NCBI GenBank assembly: GCA_018713335.1
Contig: DVOW01000043.1
Span: 26,210 to 90,209, forward strand
DNA from: Candidatus Merdivicinus intestinigallinarum
GTDB lineage: Bacteria > Bacillota > Clostridia > Oscillospirales > Ruminococcaceae
DNA length: 64,000 nucleotides
Direction: 5' to 3'
The notes beneath the pieces were generated by a model, which searched no databases, had not been told where the DNA came from, and saw only the letters and a program-made list of their open reading frames with translations. Of the stretch, positions 1-8,283 are shown piece by piece. Each line of letters begins with the position of its first letter. The first letter of the stretch is position 1. A program made the position numbers and the translations under genes.

Positions 1-775
1 CCTGATATTGTTTCCCAACGGTGGCTCCCAGCAGATACGCCATAACCGAGGGGGAAAGGCCGGTGGTATAGGAATTGAGGGCTACGAAAAGGGGTTTTTC
101 CGACAGGACCTGGGAACAGAGCTCCACCAGGCCGTAAATGGAATCCTCCAGTTTCCACACTTCCCCGCCGGGCCCCCGGCCGTAGGAAGGCGGGTCCATA
201 ATGATGGCGTCGTAGCGGCGTCCCCGGCGGATTTCCCGGGCAACAAATTTCTCGCAGTCATCCACAATCCAGCGGATGGGCCGGTCCGAAAGGCCGGACA
301 GGGCCGCGTTTTCTTTAGCCCAGGCCACCATCCCTTTGGACGCGTCCACATGGCAGACGGAAGCCCCAGCCGCCGCGCAGGCCAAGGTGGCCCCGCCGGT
401 GTAGGCAAAGAGGTTCAAAACGGAAACGGGCCGCCCCGCTTCCCCAATCAGTTTCCGGAAAAGGTCCCAGTTGACCGCCTGTTCCGGGAAAAGCCCCGTG
501 TGCTTAAAGCCCGTGGGGGAAATCTTGAATTTCAAGTCCCGGTAGGGCAAGGCCCAGTTGTCCGGGGTTTTCTGGTAGGTTTCCCAATGGCCGCCGCCCT
601 TTTCCGAACGGAAATAATGGGCGTGGGCTTTTTTCCACATGGGGTGCTCCTTTGGGGTGTTCCAGATAATCTGCGGGTCGGGGCGGATGAGAAACACGTT
701 CCCCCACCGTTCCAGCTTTTCGCCGCCGGAGGTGTCCAGCATTTCATATCCTTCCCAGTCTGCGGCAATTCTCAT
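1..775 (-). CDS. Class I SAM-dependent methyltransferase, COG1092/RlmI-like (3' end off window)
   Basis: The reverse strand from ATG 775 is open to the left edge, giving about 258 residues without a stop. Visible motifs are the SAM-binding loop VLNLFAYTGGATLAC, an acidic VDASKG strand, and motif IV DPPSYGRGPGG. These are typical of the Methyltrans_SAM/COG1092 family, whose studied members methylate cytosine C5 in 23S rRNA. The N-terminus (MRIAADWEGYEMLDTS) lacks an obvious PUA domain, which full RlmI has, so this is a short family member and its substrate is uncertain. An AGGAG site precedes the start. It lies 44 nt downstream of ruvB on the same strand and may be co-transcribed with ruvCAB. 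Confidence 0.8.
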   Translation of the reverse strand, partial: MRIAADWEGYEMLDTSGGEKLERWGNVFLIRPDPQIIWNTPKEHPMWKKAHAHYFRSEKGGGHWETYQKTPDNWALPYRDLKFKISPTGFKHTGLFPEQAVNWDLFRKLIGEAGRPVSVLNLFAYTGGATLACAAAGASVCHVDASKGMVAWAKENAALSGLSDRPIRWIVDDCEKFVAREIRRGRRYDAIIMDPPSYGRGPGGEVWKLEDSIYGLVELCSQVLSEKPLFVALNSYTTGLSPSVMAYLLGATVGKQYQ

Positions 776-819
776 TGATGGCAACGCTCCTTTATGATTA
801 AAACCAATTGTCGTATAAA

Positions 820-1869
820 TTAGAACATCTGCTGGCCATCGGGCCGGTCGATGCCCAAGTGCCGGTAAGCCAGCGGCGTGACGCAGCGGCCCCGGGGGGT
901 CCGGGACAGGAAGCCCAGCTGCATGAGGTACGGCTCATAAACGTCCTCGATGGTGACGGCCTCCTCTCCCAAAACGGCCGCCATGGTTTCCAAACCGACA
1001 GGCCCGCCGTTATAGTTACGGATCATCATGGTGAGCAGACGCCGGTCGATGCTGTCCAGCCCCAGCTCGTCCACTTCCAGCCGTTCCAAAGCGGTGGACA
1101 CGATTTCTTTGGTAATGGTCCCGTCCCCGATGACCTGGGCAAAATCCCGTACCCGTTTGAGGAGCCGGTTGGCGATACGGGGGGTCCCCCGGGAACGCCG
1201 GGCCAGTTCCATGGCCCCGTCCTTGCTGCAGGGGATCTCCAATATTCCCGCACTGCGCAAAATGATCTCGCAAAGCTGTTCCGGACTGTAAAGCTCCAGC
1301 CTTAACAGCACGCCGAACCGGTCCCGCAGGGGGGCGGTCAGCTGGCCAGCCCGGGTAGTGGCCCCCACCAGGGTGAATTTTTTCAAATCCAGCCGGATGG
1401 AACGGGCGGAAGGGCCCTTGCCGATGATGATGTCCAGGGCAAAATCCTCCATGGCCGGATAGAGGACCTCCTCAACGGCCCGGGACATCCGGTGGATCTC
1501 GTCGATAAAGAGGACGTCCCCTTCCCCCAGGTTTGTGAGGAGCGCCGCCAGATCCCCGGGCTTTTCAATGGCCGGGCCGGAGGTGACCTTGATGTTTACG
1601 TTCATTTCATTGGCGATAATCTGGGAAAGGGTGGTTTTGCCCAACCCGGGAGGGCCGTAGAGCAGAACATGGTCCAGGGCCTCCCCTCTCCGCTTGGCCG
1701 CCTCGATGTAAACAGCCAGGTTTTCCTTGGCTTTGTCCTGGCCGATATATTCCGCCAGGGACTGGGGGCGGAGGGAAAATTCCACGTCCGCGTCGTTTTC
1801 GGAAAAATCCGGGGAGGTGATGCGGTTTTCCCAGTCCATTTCTTCCCGGTCGATCTGCGATTCAAACAT
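820..1869 (-). CDS. ruvB: Holliday junction branch migration helicase RuvB
   Basis: 349 residues, normal family length. AAA+ motor of the RuvAB complex that drives branch migration of Holliday junctions. Walker [10 protein letters not shown] is at residues 73-81, Walker B FIDEIHRM at about 121-128, the GATTRAG sensor region at about 170, and a C-terminal winged-helix domain carries [16 protein letters not shown]. It is third in a ruvC-ruvA-ruvB set on the minus strand, 20 nt after ruvA, the usual Firmicutes grouping of resolvase and branch-migration genes. Confidence 0.97.
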   Translation of the reverse strand: MFESQIDREEMDWENRITSPDFSENDADVEFSLRPQSLAEYIGQDKAKENLAVYIEAAKRRGEALDHVLLYGPPGLGKTTLSQIIANEMNVNIKVTSGPAIEKPGDLAALLTNLGEGDVLFIDEIHRMSRAVEEVLYPAMEDFALDIIIGKGPSARSIRLDLKKFTLVGATTRAGQLTAPLRDRFGVLLRLELYSPEQLCEIILRSAGILEIPCSKDGAMELARRSRGTPRIANRLLKRVRDFAQVIGDGTITKEIVSTALERLEVDELGLDSIDRRLLTMMIRNYNGGPVGLETMAAVLGEEAVTIEDVYEPYLMQLGFLSRTPRGRCVTPLAYRHLGIDRPDGQQMF

Positions 1870-1889
1870 AGCGCCCTATTCCTGCCCCC

Positions 1890-2498
1890 TTACTGTATGG
1901 CCAGGGCCCGCAGCCCGGCTTTGATCATATCTTCCACAGACATGGCGGGGTCCAGCCTTGTAATGACGGCCGCCGCCTCGCTTTGGGCATAGCCCAGCAC
2001 CACCAATGCCGCGATGGCCTCCCCGGCGTTGGAGGAATCCTCCACTACCGGAAGGGCTGCGTCCGAAAAGCCGGAGGCCGCCGCTTCCTTGGACATTTTG
2101 TCTTTCAGCTCCAAAATAATGCGCTGGGCGGTTTTTAGGCCGATTCCCGGGGCCTTGGAAATGGTTTTGGCGTCCCCGGAGGCCACGCACAGGGCGAAAC
2201 GCTCCGGCGTCACGCTGGACAGCACCGAAAGGGCGGCTTTTGGCCCCACTCGGGTGACGGAAATGAGCATCTTAAAACAGCTTAGCTCATTCTGGTCGCG
2301 GAAGCCGAACAATTCCGCCGCATTTTCGGAAATGTGCAGGTAAGTATAGAGCATGGCTTCCTCCCCAATGGCGGGAAGCCTGGAAACGGTGACGGAGGAG
2401 GTCCGCACCGCGTACCCGACCCCGGCGCATTCTACTACCGCAAGGTTCGGCTCCACGGCGGCAAGCCTGCCGCGCACGCTGTATATCATTTTTCTCAT
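1890..2498 (-). CDS. ruvA: Holliday junction DNA-binding protein RuvA
   Basis: 202 residues. The N-terminus MIYSVRGRLAAVEPNLAVVE is the RuvA OB-fold. Two helix-hairpin-helix segments follow (RVGPKAALSVLS at about 80 and APGIGLKTAQRIILELK at about 115). The C-terminal domain III (GEAIAALVVLGYAQSEAAAV) contacts RuvB. It binds the four-way junction as a tetramer and loads RuvB. It lies between ruvC (gap 9 nt) and ruvB (gap 20 nt). The first Met of the longest frame (MRKMIYS) is kept, but translation may begin at the second Met three codons later. Confidence 0.96.
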   Translation of the reverse strand: MRKMIYSVRGRLAAVEPNLAVVECAGVGYAVRTSSVTVSRLPAIGEEAMLYTYLHISENAAELFGFRDQNELSCFKMLISVTRVGPKAALSVLSSVTPERFALCVASGDAKTISKAPGIGLKTAQRIILELKDKMSKEAAASGFSDAALPVVEDSSNAGEAIAALVVLGYAQSEAAAVITRLDPAMSVEDMIKAGLRALAIQ

Positions 2499-2507
2499 CC
2501 TTTCAGT

Positions 2508-3029
2508 TTACAAACGTCCCTGGGCGATTTCCCTGAAGACGCCGCCCATCTGAGAGCAGGCGGAATGGGCGTGGCAGATGGCGATTGCCAGGGCGTCCGC
2601 CACGTCGTCGGGCTTGGGGGCTTTTTTCAGGTTCAGGATCCGGGTGGTCATTTCAATGACCTGCTGTTTCACCGCCCGGCCGTACCCCACCACCGACTGC
2701 TTCACCTGCAGGGGGGTGTACTCATAAACCGGGACGTCGAATTTCCGGGCCGCCAGCAGGATGACCCCTCGGGCTTGGGCCACGTCGATGGCGGTTTTCT
2801 GGTTGGTGTTGAAATAGAGCTTTTCAATGGCCATGACCTGGGGATGGTACATCTCCAAAAGCTGACACACCCCATCATAAATTGCCGCCAGCCGCCCGGT
2901 AAATTCCGTACCGGCTTCGGTTGTGATCGCCCCGTAATCCAGGGTGGTAAACCGGCTGCCGTCATATTCCACTACCCCGCAGCCCACAATGGCATAGCCG
3001 GGGTCGATGCCCAAAATTCTCGTTCTCAA
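2508..3029 (-). CDS. ruvC: Crossover junction endodeoxyribonuclease RuvC (TTG start)
   Basis: 173 residues from a TTG start, the normal RuvC length. It resolves Holliday junctions by paired nicks. The RNase H-like fold shows the first catalytic Asp in RILGIDPG, a Glu in AIEKLYF, and a C-terminal DDVADALAIAICHAH carrying the last acidic residues. A longer frame reaches 3116, but its start lies inside the -35 box of a strong promoter, so it could not be translated from that transcript. The TTG at 3029 follows AGGAAAGGA at proper spacing and gives the family-standard MRTRILGIDPG N-terminus. Confidence 0.93.
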   Translation of the reverse strand: MRTRILGIDPGYAIVGCGVVEYDGSRFTTLDYGAITTEAGTEFTGRLAAIYDGVCQLLEMYHPQVMAIEKLYFNTNQKTAIDVAQARGVILLAARKFDVPVYEYTPLQVKQSVVGYGRAVKQQVIEMTTRILNLKKAPKPDDVADALAIAICHAHSACSQMGGVFREIAQGRL

Positions 3030-3087
3030 GCCGATAATCCTTTCCTGCCGCCTGTTGTCTGTCCTTGCCTTCTCATAATTAATCTTT

Positions 3088-3116
3088 ATTATACCACAAG
3101 AAAGCTGTCTTGACAA
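3088..3116 (-). promoter_or_regulatory. Sigma-A promoter for ruvCAB
   Basis: On the minus strand TTGTCA (3116-3111), a 17-nt spacer and a perfect TATAAT (3093-3088). It lies about 59 nt upstream of the TTG start of ruvC and excludes the longer ruvC frame. Confidence 0.85.
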
Positions 3117-3201
3117 ATGTTTTTTCGTTTTTCCGCATTTCGTAGAATTCCTGAAGCCACTTCAAATATCTTGTGGAATTTTAAAAATCACGCCGCAGCT
3201 C

Positions 3202-3230
3202 TTGACAACAGGAGCATTTTGGTCTATGAT
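3202..3230 (+). promoter_or_regulatory. Sigma-A promoter for the nrd operon
   Basis: TTGACA at 3202-3207, 17-nt spacer, TATGAT at 3225-3230. It is back to back with the ruvC promoter and directly followed by two NrdR-like boxes. Confidence 0.85.
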
Positions 3231-3234
3231 AGTG

Positions 3235-3281
3235 ATACAACATACAGAAGGATTTCAAGAAGAATACACAACATATAGTTT
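3235..3281 (+). promoter_or_regulatory. Paired NrdR-box operator upstream of nrdD
   Basis: ATACAACATACAGAAG (3235-3250) and ACACAACATATAGTTT (3266-3281) start exactly 31 nt apart, three helical turns. Against the known NrdR box ACACWATATATWGTGT the second matches 14 of 16 positions and the first about 10 of 16. NrdR is an ATP/dATP-sensing repressor that binds such pairs on one face of DNA near ribonucleotide reductase promoters. The pair covers the expected transcription start, which fits repression. The nrdR gene is not in this window. Confidence 0.75.
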
Positions 3282-3377
3282 GTTTGCATAGGAGACATGG
3301 AAGGATTCGCTCTTGTCTCTTTCTTTTTGAGGGTTTGTCCTTTCTGGAAATTCAAAGCAGAGGGAGAATCGAGTGAT

Positions 3378-5672
3378 ATGATTACCAAGATACGGAAACG
3401 AAACGGCGACATCGTAGATTTTAACCCCCAGAAGATACAGGATGCGATTTCCAAGGCCAGCGCCGCTGTGGCGGATGAGGAAATCTCCCCCGCACAGCTG
3501 AAAGAATTGACCCAAACAGTGGTGGCCGCCCTTCCCGCCGGGGAGATCCCCACGGTGGAGCAGGTGCAGGACCAGGTGGAGGAAGCTCTCATCGCGGCGG
3601 ACTTCGCCAAAACCGCCAAGGCCTATATCTTGTACCGGGCGGAGCACGCCAAAATCCGCCAGAGTGAAGGCGACCTGATGGATATTTATAAAGAGCTGAC
3701 CTTCGCTTACGCCAAGGACGCGGACATCAAGCGGGAAAACGCCAACATTGACGCGGACACCGCCATGGGCACCATGTTAAAGTACGGTTCCGAAGGGTCC
3801 AAGTACTTTATGGACAACTATATCCTGCCCAAGGACATTGCCGCCGCCCATATCAACGGCGACATCCACATCCACGACAAAGATTTCTACATGCTCACCG
3901 AAACCTGCTGCCAGATCGACCTGTTAAAGCTGTTCCACAACGGCTTTTTCACCGGCCACGGCTGCCTGCGGGAGCCTAATTCCATTATCAGTTACTCGGC
4001 CCTGGCCTGCATCGCCATCCAGGCCAACCAGAATGAGATGCACGGCGGCCAGAGCATCCCGAATTTTGACTATTCCATGGCCCCCGGCGTTGCCAAAACC
4101 TACCGGAAGGAATACGTCAAGGCGTTAAGCCAGTTTATCCAGATCCGGACCGGCATGAGCTGGGAGGACGCGGACGCCCTCTGCTCCCGGATGATGAAGG
4201 AAATCCACTTGGAGCTGAATTTGGCTTCCACGGAGGAGTTCGGCAGAAAGCTGGCGGAAATGCTGCCTGCGCACCAGCGGGAAAACGGGTTCCAGGAAAT
4301 CTCCTCCGAAACCGTCGCCGCGGCCCACAAATACGCCGCGGACGAGGCCTACCGGGAAACAGACAAATGCACCTACCAGGCCATGGAGGCTTTTGTCCAC
4401 AACCTGAACACCATGAATTCCCGTGCCGGCGCTCAGGTGCCCTTCAGTTCTGTAAACTACGGCACCGACACTTCCCCGGAGGCCCGCATGGTCATTCGCA
4501 ATCTGCTGCTGGCCACAGAGGCCGGTTTGGGCGACGGGGAAACCCCCATCTTCCCTGTCCAGATTTTCAAAGTCAAGGAAGGGGTCAACTACAATCCCGG
4601 CGACCCCAACTACGACCTGTTCCAGCTGGCCATCCGCACTTCCGCCAAGCGGCTGTTCCCCAACTTCAGCTTCATCGACGCCCCCTTTAATCTGCAATAC
4701 TACAAGCCCGGCGATTACAACACCGAGGTCGCCTACATGGGCTGCCGCACACGGGTCATGGGCAACCATTACGACCCCACCAAGGAAGTCACCTGCGGCC
4801 GCGGCAACCTAAGCTTTACTTCCATCAACCTGCCCCGTTTAGGGCTGGAAGCCAAGGGCGATTTGGGACGCTTTTACGAAATGCTGGACGAGCGCATCGA
4901 CCTGGTTTGCCGCCAGCTGCTGCACCGCTTCAAGATCCAGTGCTCCAAGAAGGTCCGCAACTACCCCTTCCTCATGGGACAGGGCATTTGGATCGACTCT
5001 GACGGCCTGACCATGGACGACAGCGTGGCGGAGGTCTTAAAGCACGGCACCTTAAGCGTGGGCTTCATCGGCCTTGCCGAAACCTTAAAGGCCCTGACCG
5101 GCAAGCATCACGGCGAAAGCGCCGAGAGCCAGAAGCTGGGCTTGGAGATCATCGGCCACATGCGCAAGCGCATGGACGAGGAATCGGAAAAAACGGGCCT
5201 CAACTTCACCCTGCTGGCCACTCCGGCGGAAGGGCTTTCCGGACGGTTTGTCCGCATCGACCAGAAGATTTACGGAAAAATCCCCGGCGTCACCGACCGG
5301 GAATATTACACCAACTCCTTCCACATCCCGGTTTACTACCCCATCAAGGCTTATCAGAAAATCCAGCTGGAAGCCCCCTATCACGCCCTGACCAATGCCG
5401 GGCACATCAGCTATGTGGAGCTGGACGGCGACACCTGCAAGAACATCAAGGCTTTTGAATCCGTCATCCGCTGCATGAAGGAGGCCGGCGTAGGCTACGG
5501 TTCCGTCAACCATCCGGTGGATCGGGACCCGGTCTGCGGCTTTACCGGGGTCATCAACGATGTCTGTCCCCGCTGCGGACGCCGGGAGGGCGAACCGGTG
5601 ACCATTGAGCGCCTCAACGAACTTCGGAAAAAATACCCCGATGTTCCCCTGCACTATGACTGCACCCACTAA
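3378..5672 (+). CDS. nrdD: Anaerobic ribonucleoside-triphosphate reductase, large part without glycyl-radical tail
   Basis: 764 residues from ATG 3378, preceded by AGAGGGAG; the longer upstream frame is not needed. Residues 1-90 form an ATP-cone (MITKIRKRNGDIVDFNP), the allosteric dATP/ATP sensor. The barrel domain follows, with the substrate cysteine in MGCRTRV (Cys456). The C-terminus keeps the zinc-type cysteines (DPVCGFTG, VCPRCGRR) but stops after HYDCTH, before the RITGYL glycyl-radical loop that normally ends NrdD. That loop is encoded by the next gene, 34 nt downstream in another frame. Class III reductase makes dNTPs from NTPs under anaerobiosis after activation by NrdG. Confidence 0.93.
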   Translation: MITKIRKRNGDIVDFNPQKIQDAISKASAAVADEEISPAQLKELTQTVVAALPAGEIPTVEQVQDQVEEALIAADFAKTAKAYILYRAEHAKIRQSEGDLMDIYKELTFAYAKDADIKRENANIDADTAMGTMLKYGSEGSKYFMDNYILPKDIAAAHINGDIHIHDKDFYMLTETCCQIDLLKLFHNGFFTGHGCLREPNSIISYSALACIAIQANQNEMHGGQSIPNFDYSMAPGVAKTYRKEYVKALSQFIQIRTGMSWEDADALCSRMMKEIHLELNLASTEEFGRKLAEMLPAHQRENGFQEISSETVAAAHKYAADEAYRETDKCTYQAMEAFVHNLNTMNSRAGAQVPFSSVNYGTDTSPEARMVIRNLLLATEAGLGDGETPIFPVQIFKVKEGVNYNPGDPNYDLFQLAIRTSAKRLFPNFSFIDAPFNLQYYKPGDYNTEVAYMGCRTRVMGNHYDPTKEVTCGRGNLSFTSINLPRLGLEAKGDLGRFYEMLDERIDLVCRQLLHRFKIQCSKKVRNYPFLMGQGIWIDSDGLTMDDSVAEVLKHGTLSVGFIGLAETLKALTGKHHGESAESQKLGLEIIGHMRKRMDEESEKTGLNFTLLATPAEGLSGRFVRIDQKIYGKIPGVTDREYYTNSFHIPVYYPIKAYQKIQLEAPYHALTNAGHISYVELDGDTCKNIKAFESVIRCMKEAGVGYGSVNHPVDRDPVCGFTGVINDVCPRCGRREGEPVTIERLNELRKKYPDVPLHYDCTH

Positions 5673-5706
5673 TTTTGTTTATTCTATTATAAAGGAGATA
5701 GGAATT

Positions 5707-5871
5707 ATGACCAACATGGAAAACAAAACCGTTTGCTGCGAAAAAGCCATCGGCGAGGGCGTCAAATTTGAGCGCATCCGCCGGATCACCGGTTACCTGG
5801 TGGGCACCACCGACCGTTTTAACAACGCAAAACGCGCCGAGGAAAAAGATCGTGTCAAACACTGCATCTAA
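5707..5871 (+). CDS. Separate glycyl-radical C-terminal domain of NrdD (54 aa)
   Basis: 54 residues, with its own AAAGGAG site at proper distance from ATG 5707. The core FERIRRITGYLVGTTDRF followed by NNAKRAEEKDRVKH is what normally forms the last part of a one-piece NrdD. Gly29 in RITGYL corresponds to the radical glycine. It lies between the truncated nrdD and nrdG, so all parts of the enzyme are in one operon. By analogy with the stand-alone glycyl-radical protein GrcA/YfiD, it probably docks onto the large subunit; this is inference. It begins with a cysteine pair (VCCEK) that might help complete the zinc site. A sequencing error is unlikely because each piece has a coherent end and the second has its own start signal. 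Confidence 0.85.
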   Translation: MTNMENKTVCCEKAIGEGVKFERIRRITGYLVGTTDRFNNAKRAEEKDRVKHCI

Positions 5872-6343
5872 CCTGCGCATCAGCGGCGTTGTTGCGGAAT
5901 CCATTGTGGACGGGCCGGGGTTCCGGTATGTGGTGTTCACCCAAGGGTGCCCCCACCACTGTCCCGGCTGCCACAATCCCCAGACCCACAGCTTCGAGGG
6001 CGGCTATGACGCCGATATTCCGGCTATGCTGGAGGAAATCCGCCGGGATCCCCTGCTGGACGGCATTACCCTTTCCGGCGGCGAACCCTTCTGCCAGCCG
6101 GAGGCCCTGATCCCTTTAGCCAAAGCGGTAAAAGAAATGGGCAAAACAGTTTTCGCCTACACGGGATACACTTTGGAGCAGCTTTTGGAGCTTGCCAAAA
6201 GCCGTCCGGCCATTAAAGAACTGCTTCGCCTCTGCGACACTTTGGTGGACGGGCCTTACGTGGAAGCTCTGCGGGATTTGGATTTGGAATTCCGCGGCAG
6301 CAGCAATCAAAGGCTGATTGATTTGCACACGGTACAATTATAG
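5852..6343 (+). CDS. nrdG: Anaerobic ribonucleotide reductase activating protein (radical SAM)
   Basis: 163 residues from GTG 5852, which follows GAGG at 9 nt; a longer frame to 5768 would run through the preceding gene. The radical-SAM cluster motif CxxxCxxC is in TQGCPHHCPGCHNPQTH, and the glycine-rich SAM motif in TLSGGEPFCQ. It uses a 4Fe-4S cluster and SAM to generate the glycyl radical, here presumably on the separate 54-residue protein whose gene it overlaps by 20 nt. That overlap implies translational coupling. Confidence 0.94.
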   Translation: MSNTASNLRISGVVAESIVDGPGFRYVVFTQGCPHHCPGCHNPQTHSFEGGYDADIPAMLEEIRRDPLLDGITLSGGEPFCQPEALIPLAKAVKEMGKTVFAYTGYTLEQLLELAKSRPAIKELLRLCDTLVDGPYVEALRDLDLEFRGSSNQRLIDLHTVQL

Positions 6344-6345
6344 AA

Positions 6346-6384
6346 AAATCCCTTTCGGATCAAAACCGGAAGGGATTTCTTTTA
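6346..6384. terminator. Bidirectional intrinsic terminator
   Basis: 13-bp stem (6346-6358 with 6366-6378, one G-U pair) and a 7-nt loop, with T-rich runs on both sides. It ends the nrd operon on plus and the sigma/ABC operon on minus. Confidence 0.85.
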
Positions 6385-7116
6385 TTGGCAGGCTTTTTTC
6401 CAGCACACCCCCGCCGCCAGAATATCCAGGGGAATCCCGGCCAGGAAAGCCAAAAACGCCCACAGAAAATGGCTCCCCAAATCGCCCCAGTAGGCCGTCT
6501 GGGGCAAAGTGGAAAGGGCCGCCAGCTGTTCTTTGTAAAAGGGGAAATCCAGGATAAAGTCCGGCGGCAGCAAATCCCCCGGCAGGAAAAACTGGAATGA
6601 AAGCAGCCACCGCAGCAGAAAAAGCCCCGCCACCAGCATGACGCACCAGCCAATGGCCCCCATGAGCAGCCCCACCATGTGCTTTTCCACCCACTGGCCG
6701 AAATAACATTCTCCCTGTTCCGAACGGTAAAGGACCGCCGCCTTTTTGACGCTGTACACCATGATGCACCCAAAGGCCAGGAGCACCAGGCATCCCCACA
6801 GCCAAAGGGTGAGCTTTGGAAACTGTTCCAGCACTTTGTTCCCGGACACATACCGGACGGCCGCCTCCGGCCCCAATGCTTCCGCCAATTTCTGCCGGAA
6901 AAACGGCTTGCCGTTGTCAAACACCGCACCGCAGCCTTCCTCCGGGGAAAACTCCGTCCGGTACTGGCCGGAAAGCAGCTCCATCTGCTCCGCCGTCACG
7001 CCGAACACCTCCGCCCGGTCGGGATTCCCGGCAAAATCCCGGACAGCCCACACCTGAACTCCCAGCAAAAGGAGCATCAAAATTCCCAAAACGCCCAGTG
7101 TAATTTTCTTTCTCAT
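6382..7116 (-). CDS. Four-helix membrane protein, last gene of the sigma/ABC operon
   Basis: 244 residues, not recognised. An N-terminal hydrophobic helix (about 5-24) is followed by a roughly 75-residue soluble segment rich in charged residues and then three more hydrophobic stretches (about 103-122, 148-172, 212-233). The pattern TM1, extracytoplasmic domain, three TMs resembles FtsX/MacB-type subunits, but no conserved motif proves this. Its start overlaps the stop of the preceding gene (ATGA), so it is translationally coupled to the 128-residue adaptor-like protein. It ends at the shared terminator. Confidence 0.6.
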   Translation of the reverse strand: MRKKITLGVLGILMLLLLGVQVWAVRDFAGNPDRAEVFGVTAEQMELLSGQYRTEFSPEEGCGAVFDNGKPFFRQKLAEALGPEAAVRYVSGNKVLEQFPKLTLWLWGCLVLLAFGCIMVYSVKKAAVLYRSEQGECYFGQWVEKHMVGLLMGAIGWCVMLVAGLFLLRWLLSFQFFLPGDLLPPDFILDFPFYKEQLAALSTLPQTAYWGDLGSHFLWAFLAFLAGIPLDILAAGVCWKKACQ

Positions 7117-7499
7117 GACGTGATTTCCTCCGTAATCCGGACTTTCATGCCGTCCTGCAAGGGCTTCGTGCTGTACCGGACAATGGGGATTCCCGGCGGC
7201 AGGCCCCCGGAAACAGCCGCCAGCCCGTCCTTTTCCGCGGCAATCCGGACGGTGGCCTGGTAGGCCCGGCCGTCCTGCACATAATAAACGGCGTATTCAT
7301 CCGCGCTTTTCGGGGTCAGGCAGGCTGTTGGCACCACGGTGTCGTACTTTTCTCCGTCCGGTTCCAGGGCGGTTTCTTCGGCGTAGATCACCGCTGTTTC
7401 CGGACACATCAGATAGTCCACCTTCTGGCAGAGTAATGCGCAGAAGGACAGGGCCGCCAGAAACCCGGCGATCCTCCGCAGCATTTTTCTGTCTTTCAT
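7113..7499 (-). CDS. Small secreted/anchored protein resembling the C-terminal part of a membrane-fusion adaptor
   Basis: 128 residues from ATG 7499 after a GGGGGG site. One N-terminal hydrophobic helix (about 11-25), then a soluble domain. The middle (TACLTPKSADEYAVYYVQDG) and the end (VSGGLPPGIPIVRYSTKPLQ, then DGMKVRI) recall the membrane-proximal domain of HlyD/RND-type periplasmic adaptors. The hairpin and lipoyl parts of those proteins are absent, so it would be a reduced version; this rests on pattern only. It lies 10 nt after the second permease and overlaps the next gene by 4 nt. Confidence 0.55.
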   Translation of the reverse strand: MKDRKMLRRIAGFLAALSFCALLCQKVDYLMCPETAVIYAEETALEPDGEKYDTVVPTACLTPKSADEYAVYYVQDGRAYQATVRIAAEKDGLAAVSGGLPPGIPIVRYSTKPLQDGMKVRITEEITS

Positions 7500-7509
7500 G
7501 CCATCCCCC

Positions 7510-8283
7510 CTATTTGACGCAGCCCAGAGAAATGCCTTCCACCAGGTCGTCGTAGCAGAACCGGTAGAGCAAAATGGGCAGCACGCTGAACAGAATCCCG
7601 CAGGCCGGGGCCGCCCCCTCAAACAGGGCTGAGGACCGGTTCAAGAGCACCGACAGCGGGAACTGGCTCAGTTCGTCCAGAAATACCACCGGCTGTTCCA
7701 CCATAGACCAGTTGCTGAAAAACACCAGCACTACCGCCGCCGTAACAGCCGGACGGCACAAGGGGGCCGCTAACCTCCAAAAGAGGGCAAATTCCCCTAA
7801 CCCGTCAATGCGCCCAGCGTCCAGCAGTTCCCGGCTGATGCCCTTCATGTACTGGGCCAGGAGGAAGGCCGTGAAGGTGGAAAAGGCGCAGGGCAGGATC
7901 ACCGCCCAGCGGCTCCCCAGCAGCCCCGTTTTCTGCAAAACGATGTACTGGGGCACCACCACCGCCTGGAACGGCAGAAGCATCAGCACCACATAGAGCC
8001 AGTAAAGGGCGTTCCGGCCGGGGAACCGGTACTGGCTGAAGCCGTAACCGGCAAGCAAACTCACCGGGATGTTGATGAGAAGAATCAGGGCCGTGTTCAA
8101 AAGGGAGTTCCAAAACCCGGTGTAAAATTCCATGTTTTGGAGCAAGGCCCGCCCGTACTGCTCCAATGTCACCGGCAAGGGGCCGGGATACCGCAGCGAC
8201 CCAGCGATGACCCCGGCAAAGGGCAGCAGGCAGACCAGGGCGGAAATTGTTGCCAGCCACCATCCGGCTTTTTTTACCCGCAT
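7510..8283 (-). CDS. Carbohydrate-type ABC transporter permease (MalG-like)
   Basis: 257 residues, about six transmembrane helices. The ATPase-docking EAA loop is visible as RELLDAGRIDGLGEFALFWR followed by LAAPLCRP (about 165-192), as in CUT1-family inner-membrane subunits. It would pair with the MalF-like subunit one base upstream. No ATP-binding gene is present in the operon, so a shared MsmK/MsiK-type ATPase elsewhere would be needed. The EAA loop starts ELLDAGRIDG where EAAxxDG is usual, a modest deviation. Confidence 0.88.
   Translation of the reverse strand: MRVKKAGWWLATISALVCLLPFAGVIAGSLRYPGPLPVTLEQYGRALLQNMEFYTGFWNSLLNTALILLINIPVSLLAGYGFSQYRFPGRNALYWLYVVLMLLPFQAVVVPQYIVLQKTGLLGSRWAVILPCAFSTFTAFLLAQYMKGISRELLDAGRIDGLGEFALFWRLAAPLCRPAVTAAVVLVFFSNWSMVEQPVVFLDELSQFPLSVLLNRSSALFEGAAPACGILFSVLPILLYRFCYDDLVEGISLGCVK

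Noticed and set aside
8..778. 256-residue plus-strand frame at the left edge
   Set aside because: The opposite strand encodes a methyltransferase with clear motifs over the same bases.
3030..3116. N-terminal extension of RuvC
   Set aside because: It overlaps the -10 and -35 boxes of the ruvC promoter; TTG 3029 has an RBS and gives the normal length.
5605..5706. Upstream extension of the 54-residue glycyl-radical gene
   Set aside because: It would read through the 3' end of nrdD and its own RBS; the ATG at 5707 is well placed.
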